NCBI GenBank assembly: GCA_963969345.1
Contig: OZ017769.1
Coordinates: forward strand, 5,893,725 to 5,957,724
Direction: 5' to 3'
DNA length: 64,000 nt
Origin: Turbatrix aceti
Taxonomy: Eukaryota > Nematoda > Chromadorea > Rhabditida > Panagrolaimidae
Shown: positions 34,397 to 46,600 of the stretch, one piece after another
Position numbering within the stretch: position 1 is the stretch's first letter
Layout: each line of letters begins with the position of its first letter
Notes under the pieces: model-generated
Databases searched by the model: none
The model's input: the letters and a program-made list of their open reading frames with translations, nothing else
Told to the model about the DNA's origin: nothing
Program-made: the position numbers and the translations under genes

Positions 34397-37200
34397 TCAG
34401 TATATCCGGTCAAAGTACTGCTGATTGGGTCTGTGCTGCAAATTGCGGGCCGCCGCAGCGGCATTCGGATGCTGCGCGTGGCGATTTCCAGCTCGCTGCT
34501 GAACCCGCTGACGGGTTGTGGATTCGTAAAAACTGCCCTGAAAAAGTCACCATCGTTAGTTGCTGGAAATCAAAAAACGGAAAAACACAGAAGTCAGTTG
34601 CGGTACCTACCTTCAAAGTTTTGGTAAATCTCGAAGCGTCCGGCAGAGGCAAGGGTTCCTCTCTGAAGTACTGATGCTCAAGGACGTCCTTGGCTCGGAA
34701 TCGTTTCGCAGGATCGAGAACCAGGAGTTTGTCGACGATGTCGATGGCTGAGGCGCACTGAAAACAAACCAGGTAATTTTTACCCATGCAATTAAAGAAT
34801 AAAATCCGGTCGACTGGCCCGATAAAGCCAGAAAAAAATAGAAGCATTCAAAAAAATTTCTTGCTGTTTTTTTAGGTTTGAACATACTTTTTTAATTTTT
34901 TTAATAGAAAGCATTAAAAAAACATTTTTAGAAGTTTTTTTAGGATTTTTTAAACAAACTGTTTCTACTTTTTTTCAAATGAAAAATTCTTTTCTTGAAT
35001 TATATAAAATTATTTTTTTGTAATTCCGAGTTTTGAAAAAATACCCAAAAAATTTTTCGGCGTTTTTCTGTTTTTTAACCGACTCACCATAGAAGGCGCC
35101 TTGTTTCTCAGCCGCGTCTTGACAATCCTCTGAGCAGTCGTATTGAGGTCGAGTTTGGGGTACAAATCGTACGACTCGCACAACGGCATAGACTGTGGCG
35201 TCACGGCACCACACAGATCGGTAATCCTTGTAAGTTGCTGTTGTTCGACATCGCCCTGCAAAAAAACAACCCTATCGTAATCAGCATTCCCCAAAACAGA
35301 TAAATACCCACCTGGAAGATAGCACACCGCATCCAGAACTCAACCATGATGCATCCAGCGCCCCAGGTGTCAACGGCCTCGTCATACTGCCGTACGCCAA
35401 GCAGGAGTTCAGGTGGTCTGTACCAGAGTGTGACGACCCGGTTCGTGTACAGCTGAGCTAAAAAAATGATTCACACTACCAAAAAACCCAGGGATAAAAA
35501 AATGTGACTCACGTTCGTTGCGCTTTACAATCATACATCTTGCGAGACCAAAATCCGCAAGTTTGAGGTATCCATCCTGGGTGACGAGGATGTTGGACGT
35601 CTTCATGTCTCTGTGGAGCACCTTGGCTTCGTGGATGTATTTGAGGCCCTGGAACAGGTGCTCGAGCATCGTCTTGATGATCACGGCGTCGAGTTTGAGC
35701 TGGGTGTTTTGCAGGATGCCGGCCAGATCGTGTTCAGAAAACGCAAAAACCAGATAAAACTCGGTCGTGCCGTCTTCCTTGGCTAAAGTTCGTTTTTCGA
35801 GTTAAAAACCCAAAAAACGATAGGCGTGACTCACTTGAAGCACATGTGTCGACAATTTCCGTCACGTTGGGGTGACGTAATACCTTGAGGATGGAGATCT
35901 CCCGCAGCGCTGTGATGGGGAACTGAAAAAAAAGTTGTTGTTTCAAAATTTGGATCAAGAAAATACTTTTCAGAAATATTGCCTAAAAAAACACGAAATA
36001 CTAAAAAATATCATTTTTTAAATGAATTTACCCAAAAAAAGCGATTTTTTTCATTAAAAGGATTCAAAATTCAAAAACAACATACTCCCTGAGTTTCGTT
36101 TTCCATGAGAATCTTCTTGAGTGCCACCGTTTTCTTCTGACCTCGGCACAACGCTTTCGAGACGACGCTGAAAATCAATCGCAATAAAACCAAAAAAACA
36201 AGAAAAAACAAAACGCACCCGAAAGTTCCCTGGCCAATCGTAATTGCTTCTACGTAATAATCCTGTTTCTTTTTCATGAGACACGATTCTTCTTCTTGTC
36301 CGGTCACGACGTAGGATCTGGACTGGACGAGTTTACACACTTCTAGCATTGCTTTTTGTGCTGCGAAATCTGAAAAAATATATAAAAACCATAAAAATCA
36401 AATTTTAAAACTTTTTTTTTAAAATAAAACCTACTTCTCGGAATCCTGGGATGCTGAGACGACGAGGGCGAAGGCCCTATGCTGTTCCTGTGCTGTTGCT
36501 GCTGCTGCACGTGCGGTCGATCAGAAGGCGCAGGCACGCGATGTATCCTGTGATCGTCGCGATTGCGATGATTCTGCTGAGGCGGTGGGACTGCCATGCT
36601 CCCGTTCGGCATCATAACTCCGCTGCTGTTGCGTTGCTGGGGAGGGGGGTAGTGATGATTGGCATTCAGTCCCGCCATCGGACCCGGCTGATTTCGATGA
36701 TATCCGGTCCTCGCTGCGACCATGGATCCACCCGCATTCGCCATAGACGAAACCGACGACGTTGCCGACGATGACGGAAAGCCAGGCCGATCGGGCATGG
36801 GTTGTTGCACTGCGGCGGATGAGCGTCCATGATACGGACCCGGTGCCTGTCGAGGGTACGGATGGGGATGGACATCAACATGACGTTCCGCATTGTTCAT
36901 CTGGCCATTGTGCCCGCGACGAATCGGGCCTCCTGATGATAGCTGTTGCTGTTGCTGCTGTAGGTGGTGATTGGTCGAGGCGGATGACATTCCAAAAGGT
37001 CCCGTGACGCCACCGAGCATCGGCCTTTCCATCTCTGGCCTATTCCTTCTGATCGGGAGGTGGGCTCCCCCATCGCCACCGGCATCCATACCCACACCCG
37101 CATAGTTCGCTGCGTCCGGCAGATCTCGTAGACCGATGGCACGGCGTCCACCCTCGTCCTTTCCGACGCCAAATGCCCGGCCTCCAAGACCACGCATCAT
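34397..37200 (-). CDS. cdk-9: Cyclin-dependent kinase 9 (P-TEFb catalytic subunit)
   Basis: Phosphorylates RNA polymerase II CTD and elongation factors, in the nucleus with cyclin T. Exons 37200-36435, 36369-36219, 36167-36086, 35922-35835, 35782-35513, 35457-35312, 35255-35088, 34757-34611 and 34537-34397 give 652 residues. Kinase residues run from about 290 to 600: glycine loop [20 protein letters not shown], the CDK9 hallmark [14 protein letters not shown], catalytic [17 protein letters not shown]-loop [19 protein letters not shown] and WGAGCIM, then [13 protein letters not shown] as in human CDK9. The first about 255 residues are an added low-complexity region rich in Gln, His, Pro, Gly and Asn with two glutamine runs, longer than the human N-terminus of a few residues. 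A TTTTTTTGCAG acceptor lies 21 bases before the ATG, suggesting trans-splicing or a 5' UTR intron. The tail after the kinase is short and Ala/Gln-rich. Confidence 0.93.
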
Positions 37201-38063
37201 AACCAAACGAACCAATTACCTGCAAAAAAATCTACATCAGTCGAGCAGAGCGAGCAACGCGCGGAATGCGAAATTTGTTGACAAATGAATAACGAATATC
37301 TGTCTACCGATCGATGAGCGCGGAAAAAGCCGGCAACAGACAAAATGCACACGCGCATGCACAAAAACGCGGCATCTTATTCCAAAAAGCCAAATTGACC
37401 GCACAAAAACTTATAAACGAACATAGCGGTGCAGACGGACAAGTTCAACAAGTAAAAACAAAAGAACGATGGAATGTAGTCAAAATCCGGTAAAATCAGT
37501 GATTTTATGGATCACAGAACTTTCCAGAACGCGTACAGCGGTAATAAAACAAAAACACCGCTACATTTTACGATAATTTAAAAACTGGCGTTATCGCAAA
37601 AATAAAAATCATGTCGACATCGTTCAAAGCCAAAACAGGCGCCGAAGAACCAATTCAGGGTAATTTTATTGCAAAACAAGAATAAAAATGAGACAACTCG
37701 CGACACAACCTTCATCATGCCATGAATAAACCTGGCATAAACACCGCACCCGTCTGGAGCAAGATAAAAATGCCAAAAACGCAAAACGAGTGCACCAAAG
37801 CTGGAGAAAAGTCAAAATGCAAGTAACAAGAGCAACAACTTCGTCGATCTCTCCTAAGTAGCCAAAAAGAGCTTTGCGCTGTGTGGGCGCTGTCCGAGTT
37901 CCCGCATGCTGCGAGCAACTTATAACAAGTTGTTCACAAAAACGCGCGCATTTTGGGCTTGAGTCGCAGCCAGCGCTCTCTCTTCTCTCCCTGGTTGCGC
38001 CAGTACGGCGCATTATTTTGCAGTCAAAACCTAATAGATTCCTTTGTTTGTATTTTGTGTGCC
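37201..38063. promoter_or_regulatory. Shared upstream region of CDK9 and the 38.1 kb gene
   Basis: 863 bp between divergent ATG codons. It is AT-rich and has no coding exon. It should contain the promoters of both genes; the 5' border of the CDK9 first exon is an acceptor at about 37221. Confidence 0.4.
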
Positions 38064-38920
38064 ATGGCAGCTCGCTATCCCAGGTCCCGGACCCGTGAGC
38101 GCGAAATCCCCCAAGGTATGTGACAAGTTGGCTTTCCCGTTCATTTTTGTTTTGATGTTTTTCATATTTTTTTAGAAGATGCTATGATGGTCATCCGGGC
38201 GATTCCTATGCCTTCAATTCACGCGAAGAACCGTGGTTCTGAATGGGTTCGTTTTTTTCCAGCAATTTTTTGGTTTTTCCTTTTAAAATCTCGGTTACCT
38301 ATTTTTACGTTCATTCTGTAAATATTTTTTCAGCAACCGAGCAACACTGCTGTCACAAATCCGCGTGTACGTCGTGGTGATCACATCTTGCCTCCTGAAG
38401 CCCAGGTCGACGATACCGTCCGGAATGAAGTCCCGCGTGAAAAAACTCCGCGTCGTCGACAGGCGTCTGCTCATCGCTCTCCGATCCCTGCCAAGCGGCC
38501 CCGGATGCCGTCTGTGGTTCCCCTCGACACTCCGGAGCGTGATCCTGTTCCAGCGCGCAATGGACGACGCAAGACTTCTCGCCCACCGTCTGGCAGAACC
38601 CCGGCTCCAGTCGACGAGCCCCCTGAGGCTTTTGCACGAGCGCCTTCTCGCCCCCGCAGCCGCACGCGTGCTCGTCTTGTCCCGCGCACGGAGAAGCCGC
38701 CGGTCGAGACCATCTTCACCTTCAACCCCGGCATGTACAACGATGACGACTTCTGTGGCATTCCGTGAGTTTTTGTATTTATTTTTTTTCTCTGAAAATT
38801 GTATTATTCCTTTTTCCCGGTTTCAGACCAAACTTTGGCATTGGTGACGATTGCGAAGAAGGCAATTTCAATGCCATAGACGTTCTCTGCGTCGCCGTCC
38901 GTGAAATGGAAGAATCCTAG
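38064..38920 (+). CDS. Small basic/acidic protein, possible securin-like
   Basis: Not firmly recognised. Exons 38064-38115, 38176-38246, 38334-38764 and 38827-38920 give 215 residues in frame from MAARYPRSRTRERE. The N-terminal two thirds are strongly basic, Pro/Arg-rich and apparently disordered (TPRRRQASAHRSPIPAKRPRMP, with nuclear-localisation-like clusters). The C-terminal quarter is acidic (YNDDDFCGIP; GIGDDCEEGNF). This polarity, the size and the motif PVETIFTFNPGMYNDDDF resemble the securin segment around FFPFNPLDFESFDLP. One RxxL destruction-box-like motif occurs (RARL in SRTRARLVP), but no KEN box. Securins diverge so fast that this remains a suggestion. It is divergent from CDK9 and convergent with the EF-hand gene. 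Confidence 0.7.
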
Positions 38921-39068
38921 ATGCCATTATCTTCTCTCAGCTGCCCAGCCAGCGTCTTGCCTTTGTACCTAAGTCCCAGGATGACGTAACCATTCCTTTT
39001 TTGCCTTTTATTGCAGATTGCGTGTGCCTTCACCCAAATCAAATCTCTATTACCCGCATAAAGATCTC

Positions 39069-39074
39069 TTTATT
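39069..39074 (-). terminator. Polyadenylation signal AATAAA for the EF-hand gene
   Basis: TTTATT on the plus strand, 15 bases past the minus-strand stop codon at 39089. This gives a very short 3' UTR in the 168 bp between two convergent stops. Confidence 0.5.
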
Positions 39075-39088
39075 CGTTATTCATTTAC

Positions 39089-40020
39089 CTACACGCGTTT
39101 TGGGATGACTACTGTCTTTGCCAGAGCGTGGACGAATCGGTCGACGGAGACGGCTTCCGAGATGATTCCATGGCGTTTGAGCGCTCGCTTCGCTTCGTCC
39201 GCTGACATGTGCTCGCCGTAGCCCGTGAGCAGTCGAACGAGGTCGCTGCGAGCGATGAAACCCGTGTTGCCGGTGTCGACGGCTTGCAGCGCCTGGGCGA
39301 TCTCGATCACCGGGTCGGGCTTTTTTTCTTCAGCGTGGATGATGTCCAGGAAGCGCGCAAAGTCTATTTTTTGGCCTGAACGAAGCTTATGACCATGGAT
39401 GGGCAAAAGTTTGCTCTCGTTCGCGAACAAATTCAAATTTTTATGTTCGCGAACAGATTTTTTTTGTATTTGTTCGCGAACGGAACTAAATTTTTCGAAC
39501 AGATAAAACAAACAAAAATTGGGCTAAAATGATGATAAAGGTGTAAAAAAATTACAAAAAAAATTTCCAAAACTTTTCATTAAAAATTGTGCTTTTTTCT
39601 ACACAATTTTTTTTTAATTAGGCAAAATCTGTTCGATCATTCGTGTCTGTTTGCGAACACAGTCAAAAATGTTCGCGATCGTTTGATATCTCGAAAAAAA
39701 AATTTTAATTTTTTTTTTGCTTGTTCAGCCTATCAGGGCACACCTACCTGACTTGCCCACGTAGGCCCTAGTCTCGGCAACGGTAGGCGAGTATCCCAGA
39801 CTCCGCATAATGTACCTCAGCTGCGCGTCATTGGTGACAGTCCCATCGCTGGCGTAGAGGTTGAAGCACTGACGGAGCTCTGAAACAAAGCGACGGACGT
39901 GTTTGCACTCGTCTGCTTTTGCCTGCACCTACCGGAAATTGTGTCCTCTGTGAAATAGTGAGTCTGAAAGCGAAAATCGCTCTATCTGTAAAAAAAACGT
40001 AAAAATCTTAAGTTTACCAT
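39089..40020 (-). CDS. Calmodulin-like 4 type EF-hand protein
   Basis: Four exons (40020-40018, 39963-39933, 39879-39748, 39375-39089) give 150 residues. The first coding exon ends with the ATG itself, followed by donor GTAAAC, an arrangement also found in calmodulin genes. The order and spacing fit CALML4: HYFTEDTISELRQCFNLYA, then IMRSLGYSPTVAE, QKIDFARFLDIIHAE and DTGNTGFIARSDL. The EF-hand loops lack most calcium-ligand positions (for example YASDGTVTND is too short and the third loop lacks acidic residues at positions 3 and 5), so it is probably a calcium-insensitive myosin light-chain-like protein. The last intron holds an inverted-repeat element. It lies on the same strand about 600 bp downstream of MADD-4, so a loose operon is possible. 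Confidence 0.82.
39393..39738. repeat. GTTCGCGAAC-rich inverted-repeat element, copy 2 (EF-hand gene intron)
   Basis: Starts near CATGGATGGGCAAAAG and ends near GTTCAGCCTATCAGGG, degenerate versions of the family ends. The interior has several GTTCGCGAAC blocks and the segment GAACAGATAAAACAAAC, which is shared with copy 3. It fills most of the last intron. Confidence 0.65.
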
Positions 40021-40623
40021 TTTTGGACCAACGGCAAAAATCAATGGATTCGGTAAAGGGCCGTTGATGACTGACCAGCTGATCGATTTATGTACTGCAA
40101 CCTGCGCCTGGGAAAAGGGAGATAAGAAAGAGCGGATGCAGACGAAAAGTCCGATGCAAAGGGGGGAACGCCACCTCTCTGATTTGAGCGAGGCGGGGGC
40201 CCGTAGACGGCCTTGACACCGGCCGCCCGACACAAAAGGTGGCTCTGACAGCAACCGCGTTATGACCGGTCTCCTGACAGCCCCGCGCTTTTTGACAAGG
40301 TGGACCGGAGTATGTAGTGGCTAAAATGCATACAATACCCTCTACCCGGCTAAAATCAGATTCTGTCGAGCGAGGTGGTGGTTGTTTATTACGTCAAAAA
40401 AAACAACGAACGAATCCTGGGCACAGAATAATAATACAAATCCAAATAAATAAATAAATACGTGCAACAACAAAAAAAAATAAATTGTTTGCGTGAGCGA
40501 AAATGTGTCTTTTTCTGGAAGTACGGTAAGGAAAAGGAAAAGAAAGAGGAACCCGCGTATTCGACTGGCAAGTGACGGCGGCGCGGCGGAGGCGGTGTAG
40601 GTTGGGAGGAAGAAGCAGGGCCG
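40021..40623. other. Spacer between MADD-4 3' end and EF-hand gene start
   Basis: About 600 bp on the transcribed strand of both minus-strand genes. It contains TTTATT at 40385-40390, a possible MADD-4 poly(A) signal about 235 bases past its stop, and a TAAA/AATA run near 40446-40460. No coding exon was found. Confidence 0.45.
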
Positions 40624-43600
40624 TCACTGAAGGTGCCGGCAACTGTGGCAGCAGCGTGCCCGGATGTTGGGCTCGTCGCACCTGAAAAAAAATGACAGAC
40701 CGGTAAAAAAATTTTTTTTTGGTCTGGTTTTAAAAAAAACTGTACTCACGAGTGAAAGAGCTTGAGAATCTCACAAAAACGAGATTTATCCTCGCAGGTG
40801 CCGTCGGCGAGAAGCGGACCTGAAACTGATTTTCTGGAGGTGAGCGCCGCGAATCAAAGAAAAAAAATAAACTGGGGGCAAACAAAAGCCGTAGAGCAAA
40901 ACACACGGACAACGAAACTAACTAAGGATAGTTGGGGGGACGGACGACACCACGAAGCTAGCTTCTGCGCAAGCCACTACACACGGAGCCGGCGCCGATT
41001 GAGACGGTCCCAGTCCCAGTCATAGAGCTGCCAGCCGCGCCACGACCTCAGTCGTTCCATGCTCGGCGTCGGTAGCACTGCAGGATCGTCGGAGAGGGCA
41101 ACGGAAGAAGAAACACCACGGGAGGAAGAGGAGGGAGAGGGGGCATCATCGTTACTTTGTGCTTCCTTTTGGCCGGGCCGACAGGGTGGCAGTTCGACGG
41201 GGCACGAACGAATCGTCTTCGGCTTCAGCGACAGGTTGCAATGGCGGCCGGCGGCTTTCTTTGTCCCGCGCCACACGCAGCGCAGCAGACGCATCTGAAA
41301 AATATCTCTGGAGCAATGGAGCGCGGGTGGGGGGCTTACCTGGACTCCGCCGCGGCCGCAGTGCTTGCTGCACTTGCCCCACACGGATGGCTTCCATTCT
41401 GCCGTGCAGTTCACTGAAATGGGATTTAAAATGAATTTCCAGCGCGAGGGGAAAAAACGAACCGTTTACGCATTCTTTTTTGATCTTGGGCCGCTCTTTT
41501 CGGTCGCAGAGGTTGAAATCCGCTTCCGTGCCGTTGAGGTAGAGGCATTTGACGTCGCGGCGTTGAATCGCTGTCTGCTCCCTGATGCAACGGGATGCTG
41601 AGCACTGGAAATGCGTAAAAATTAAAAAAACCGCCCCTGATTCGGAAAAGGCAAAAACTCACCTCAGTCCACTCAGCGGCCTCCCACTCAGGGCACTCCG
41701 TGTTGTGGCAGGACTTGGAAGATGTCGGCCTCGGGACTCCGTAAGCATCGCAGACGTCATCGCCAATATAAGCAGCAGCGTGTTCAAGCGTAGCGCGGCA
41801 CCGAATGAGCCGGACCTGAGTGCCGTCCGGCTTGCCGCACTCCATCTGGCTGCAGACGGACCAATCACCGGTGACGTAGTCGACGCGGAGCGCCCCCGGC
41901 TCGCGGAGCACACGAACCCGCTCTTCGAAAGCGTGCTCGCCTACTGCTCTCAAACTGGCGCGCACGTGCTCCAGTAGTTTGCCATCCACGTCCGATGGGC
42001 TTAGCGCTTCGTCGACGTCTGCGTCGTCGTCGGCCGATTCGTTGCTCAAAGACGTCTGCGGCCTGGTTCGATTGTCTTCCAGCGTGTTGGGCTCCTTAGC
42101 CTTGAAACTGAGAGTGATGTTGCCCCGCGCGCCGTTTGCGAAGCACGCGTACAGCCCGGCATCCTCCCTTCGCGCGTGGAAGATGCGCAGGGCACCGTTC
42201 GTCGAAACTTTAACGTGAGCGTTGTTGCGCAGACGTTCGCCGTCTTTGGTCCACAGAATGCGTGAGCGATCGTAGTTGCGCACCGGGCATTTTACCTTGA
42301 TGCTTGTGCCTTCGTAGATTGTAGCTACACCGCCCAGGTCAAAGGTAAGCTTGCCGTGACCCGGATGACTTTGTTCAAAGTTGTCTATGTGCCGGGGCCG
42401 AGGGCCGTTGGAGGGGTATGGCGCCTGGAAAAAAAAGAAATAACTTAGTTTTTAATAAAGCGCGGGTTACCTCAAGAGGCGCGACGTCATACGGGCCAAT
42501 AGCGTCACAGGGTCCCAGGTCACAGAGCTGGATTGTCGGTGGACGTTCGGTCGTCAGACAAGGCGTAGCCGGCTCGAAAACCTTCACAACACCCCCGGCA
42601 GATCGCTGCTCGCAGACAACAGAGCGCCGCTGCTCACCTGAGCCGCATGAAGCCGAGCAGGCTGACCACTGATCGACGCGCCACGAAGGCGGGCAGTCGG
42701 AAAGGCCACAGGGCTCCTGATGCGCAGGCTTGGTCGCCGGGCACTGAGCATCCGGAAGAATGAGGGTAGAAGCCGCGCCACCGGTCTGTGAGATCTGCCT
42801 CACGCAGCGAACCTTCCGGGTACGAATGCCTCCCCCGCATGGATGGGAGCAGTCTCCGAGAGGGCCCACCTCCCAGGCCGGAGGACAAGGCTCTCGGTTG
42901 CAGTCGCGCCAGAGATCGACAGGTCGTTGTTTCGCGTCACAATGCGACCAGGGCACGGACGCTTTGCGCGAAGTGTCGATGCACTTGAGCGTCGACTTTT
43001 GACGCCCCCCGAGACAGGAGGCCGAGCAGGGACCCCACTCGCCGTAGTCCCAGCGGTAGACGCCGCGCCCGATAGACGAGGGCACGGGTGGAGGGTGCAT
43101 GTTTGCGCCGGACCCGGATCGACCGTCGGCAGCCATCTGAGGACACGACTGCGTCTGACACGGCTGAAAGAGAGGCGGCTTCGTTTCCGCGTCGCATTCG
43201 TAGTCCGGCAGTTTGATGACGTTGGAAGTCATGCCCTGGAACGCGACGCATTCCACGGTACGCGTCTTCACGCCTGGGCCGCAGGTCGTGGAGCACTCTG
43301 ACCAGGTGCCAGCATTGAATCTGAAAAAAATGACAGGTGGGGGTAGCAATTGAAATTGTGGACTCACTTGGGTTTGGTTTTGTCATCGTCCGATCCGGGG
43401 AAGCCGTGGAGCAGCCTGACAGGCTCCTCGTGCATGTTGTAGGCCCCGCGGCCGTCATTCCACTGCATTCCTGTGAACGGAGATTCCGCGACGAAGCTAA
43501 AAATAGATAAAATTGCTACCTGGCATGTGAGAGCTGTCTGTCGGAGATGCCCCTGGCTTGTGTGGTGTGGAGAACTTCCCTTCGTAGACACATTTATCAA

Positions 43601-46600
43601 ACTACGGCAGCCATTTTTTGCAGGTCGGCATTTTTTGTATAGTCAGTCACTTTGGCATGCGAAGGAAAGCTCCTATGCCCCCCGCACTTGTACGATCTTC
43701 GAGTACCGCAATTAGCATGAAGAGCGACCTCGAGCACGACCACGAGCACAGCCCGAGGTCATTATTATCAGGACTGACCGTTGTCCGCGCCGGACTGTCA
43801 GCAACGTGGGAGTGCAATGGTCCTCCAACGCTCAAGTGCCCGTGCGCATTGTTGAATTGTTGCCAGTCTCGCAAGAGTATTTACATGCATGTCCGCGTAT
43901 GAGGACTGTTAATTCGTTGTGTACCGCATTTCGCATAATCTGGCACACAAATGGGTCATTTGATGGCACTTTGTGACGCCTCTTTGAGAGAACAAAGCCC
44001 GGGTTGCTCCCCTCTCCTCCTTTGCCGTAAATGGAAATGGAATGCAAAGAAAAATTTCTACAAAAATGCTGCAACGTATACAGTTGTCATCTGAATCCGG
44101 CACCGACCGCAAGAGACGTCTGTCCTGACAAACGGATTACCCGTCGCCGCCGCGACCCAAAAAAGAAGAGAAGAGCACCGTTGTCGTCTTCTCCGGAGCC
44201 CAAACAAAGCGCGCTGCCCTGCGTGATTGATGACACCGCACGCCGTGGCCCAAAAATGGACAAAGACAAGATAATCCGCAAAAATTATGCCGTGCCGTCA
44301 AAACACGCTGTGTATGCCGGAGGGGGTCCGTGTCGCCAAATTTGTGTACATCACGTCGTATACGCAACTGACTAATTGACCGGGGCACCAGTACGCGTAA
44401 GGGGCCAAACTGCATCTCTGAGATTGGATTGGGTTGGCTCGCGCTTCGCTGAGCAGTAGATCTTTTTTTTTGGACAATGCAGGCACTCAGGAGGCAACGG
44501 ACGGCACGCTGACTGCTGCGGCAAGGTCGCGGTCGGTCGCGGGATCTGGGAAAATGCGATCACGCCTTTTGATGCGCAAATGAGCATTCGCGCGCGTGCT
44601 GCCACACCTGCGCATGCGCGATACCGTTGCGGAAACCAAACTTACAAATCCTTGTCCTTAACATCGTTTTCGTGGTTTTCGGAGTGTCGCGCAGCAGCCG
44701 TCTGCCACAGACAGAGCAGCACAACGGCGAGAGCGAAGGTAGGATTCGTCATCGGTCGGTCAGTCGTGGGTCGTGGGTTTAGAAGTCGGTTTACGGGTTA
44801 CGGGTTTACGCCTCAAGCAAGAACACTGTTGCAATGTCAATAAGCACAGACGCGGGAAACAGGCTAGTTGTAGCCTCTCGAGAGTAACAAACTTGCCGAA
44901 GGTCAGCGAGGGGCAATAACAACAAATCAAGGCAAACGCGCTCTGCTCGCTCGTTCGCTCGTCCGCTCCTCCGTGATGGTCCTAAAAAGGGCGCGGGAGT
45001 GGCCTACGACTCCAGGCATGGTGGCCGCAGGGGGCGGGGCGTGGCTCGGTTCTTAATAAGCGGTCAGCCGACAGCCAACAGCCAACAACACTCAACCGAG
45101 GACGACGACGCACTCATTCATTCATTCGTCGCAAAAACGTCGCGTAGCAAATTTTGTAGGGCACAAAAAAAAGTGAATGCCATCAAACGCATCCCTGCCT
45201 GAACCAACTCGGTACCAGAAGAACTATAGTGCCATTCGAGGGCGGGTAAACGCATGAGTCGGGGTCATAAGAGCCAACAAACAACACAAACGCGTGTGCC
45301 ATCCCCACCGGAGAATTTGTCAATCTAAGTAGACAGACGGGCGCTAGCATACACGCTCAATCGGCACCCTTAACTCTGACAGTGACGTGACAAATCGCAC
45401 GCCGGCGGTCTCGCGGGAAAGCACCGTGCTCGACGGCACGGGGTGTAACGTAAAACAATCTCTGCAGCTACTCCGACAACGAAAAACAACTCTCAGATGT
45501 CAAAATGCCAGCCAGCATCTGACAGCGTTGCAAAAAGAAAAAATTGACGGCTTGTCCGAAATTTATGCTTGGGCTAAAAAAAAATCTTGACTTACCGAAA
45601 CCTGTCAACGCGATTTGTATTGCTCGATGGCGCCATGGATTCTGAAAAAATGGAAAGTGGTTATTAGCATTGGAATTCTGTTTTTTTGGCACGACGAACC
45701 CGGCAATTGAAGTCCATCGCATTCGGCGGTGTTGAAGCACTGCTTGATGTCGGGGGGCCTGCCCCTGACGCCGCATCGCGCGTCAAGGACGACCCGACCC
45801 GTCAGGCCCCCGGTACGGCACTCGACCATGCGCGTCTGCACGCCGAGCCCGCAGGAGGCCGAGCACGTCGACCACTCGCCCTCCACCCAGAGAGGACACG
45901 CGTCCGCGCCGCAGCGCCGCTCCTCGGCAGGTCGTGCCATTGCCGAGCAGTAGGCTTCGTTGACCTTTCGATGGATACCCGTTGTGTCATTGTCATTGTT
46001 GCCAGATTCCGTAGAAGCTTCCACGGAGGCAGAAGACTGCGTTTCGACGCAAAAGACGACCCGTCGCTGGACACCGAAGCCGCACGTCGCAGAGCACGTG
46101 CTCCACTCTGTCGCTAGCCAGCTGTAAAAAAGAAAAGAGTGTTATCAAAGTCTCTAATGCACAAATACTCAATCAAGCCAAGACAATGATGACAACGACG
46201 ACATCGACCTCGACATCGACATCGCACGGCAGAGAGAGAGAGAGAGACAAAGCGTACCTGACACTGAAAAACACAACTTCAACAACTTGAAAAACACACT
46301 GACAATTTTTTTGTATCCAACCCCACAGGTCAAAAACTCCAAAAACTCCGAAAAACAGCACGTAACGGTACAAAACAGCCCATACTCACGTGTAGTCTAG
46401 TGCAGGTAAATGCGCTCCTCTAAACGTCAATTTTGTATACGCACAATTTTGCATCCTCGTTTTTTTAATTTCCTTTTTTAAAAGAAACCGCATTTGCGTT
46501 CTCCGTATTTTTATCAATAAAAAAATTTTATTGATGAAGACTCACCGGGAGGGACAAAGAATAGCCGGACACGGTCTCACGACCGGTCGAGGACGTTTCT

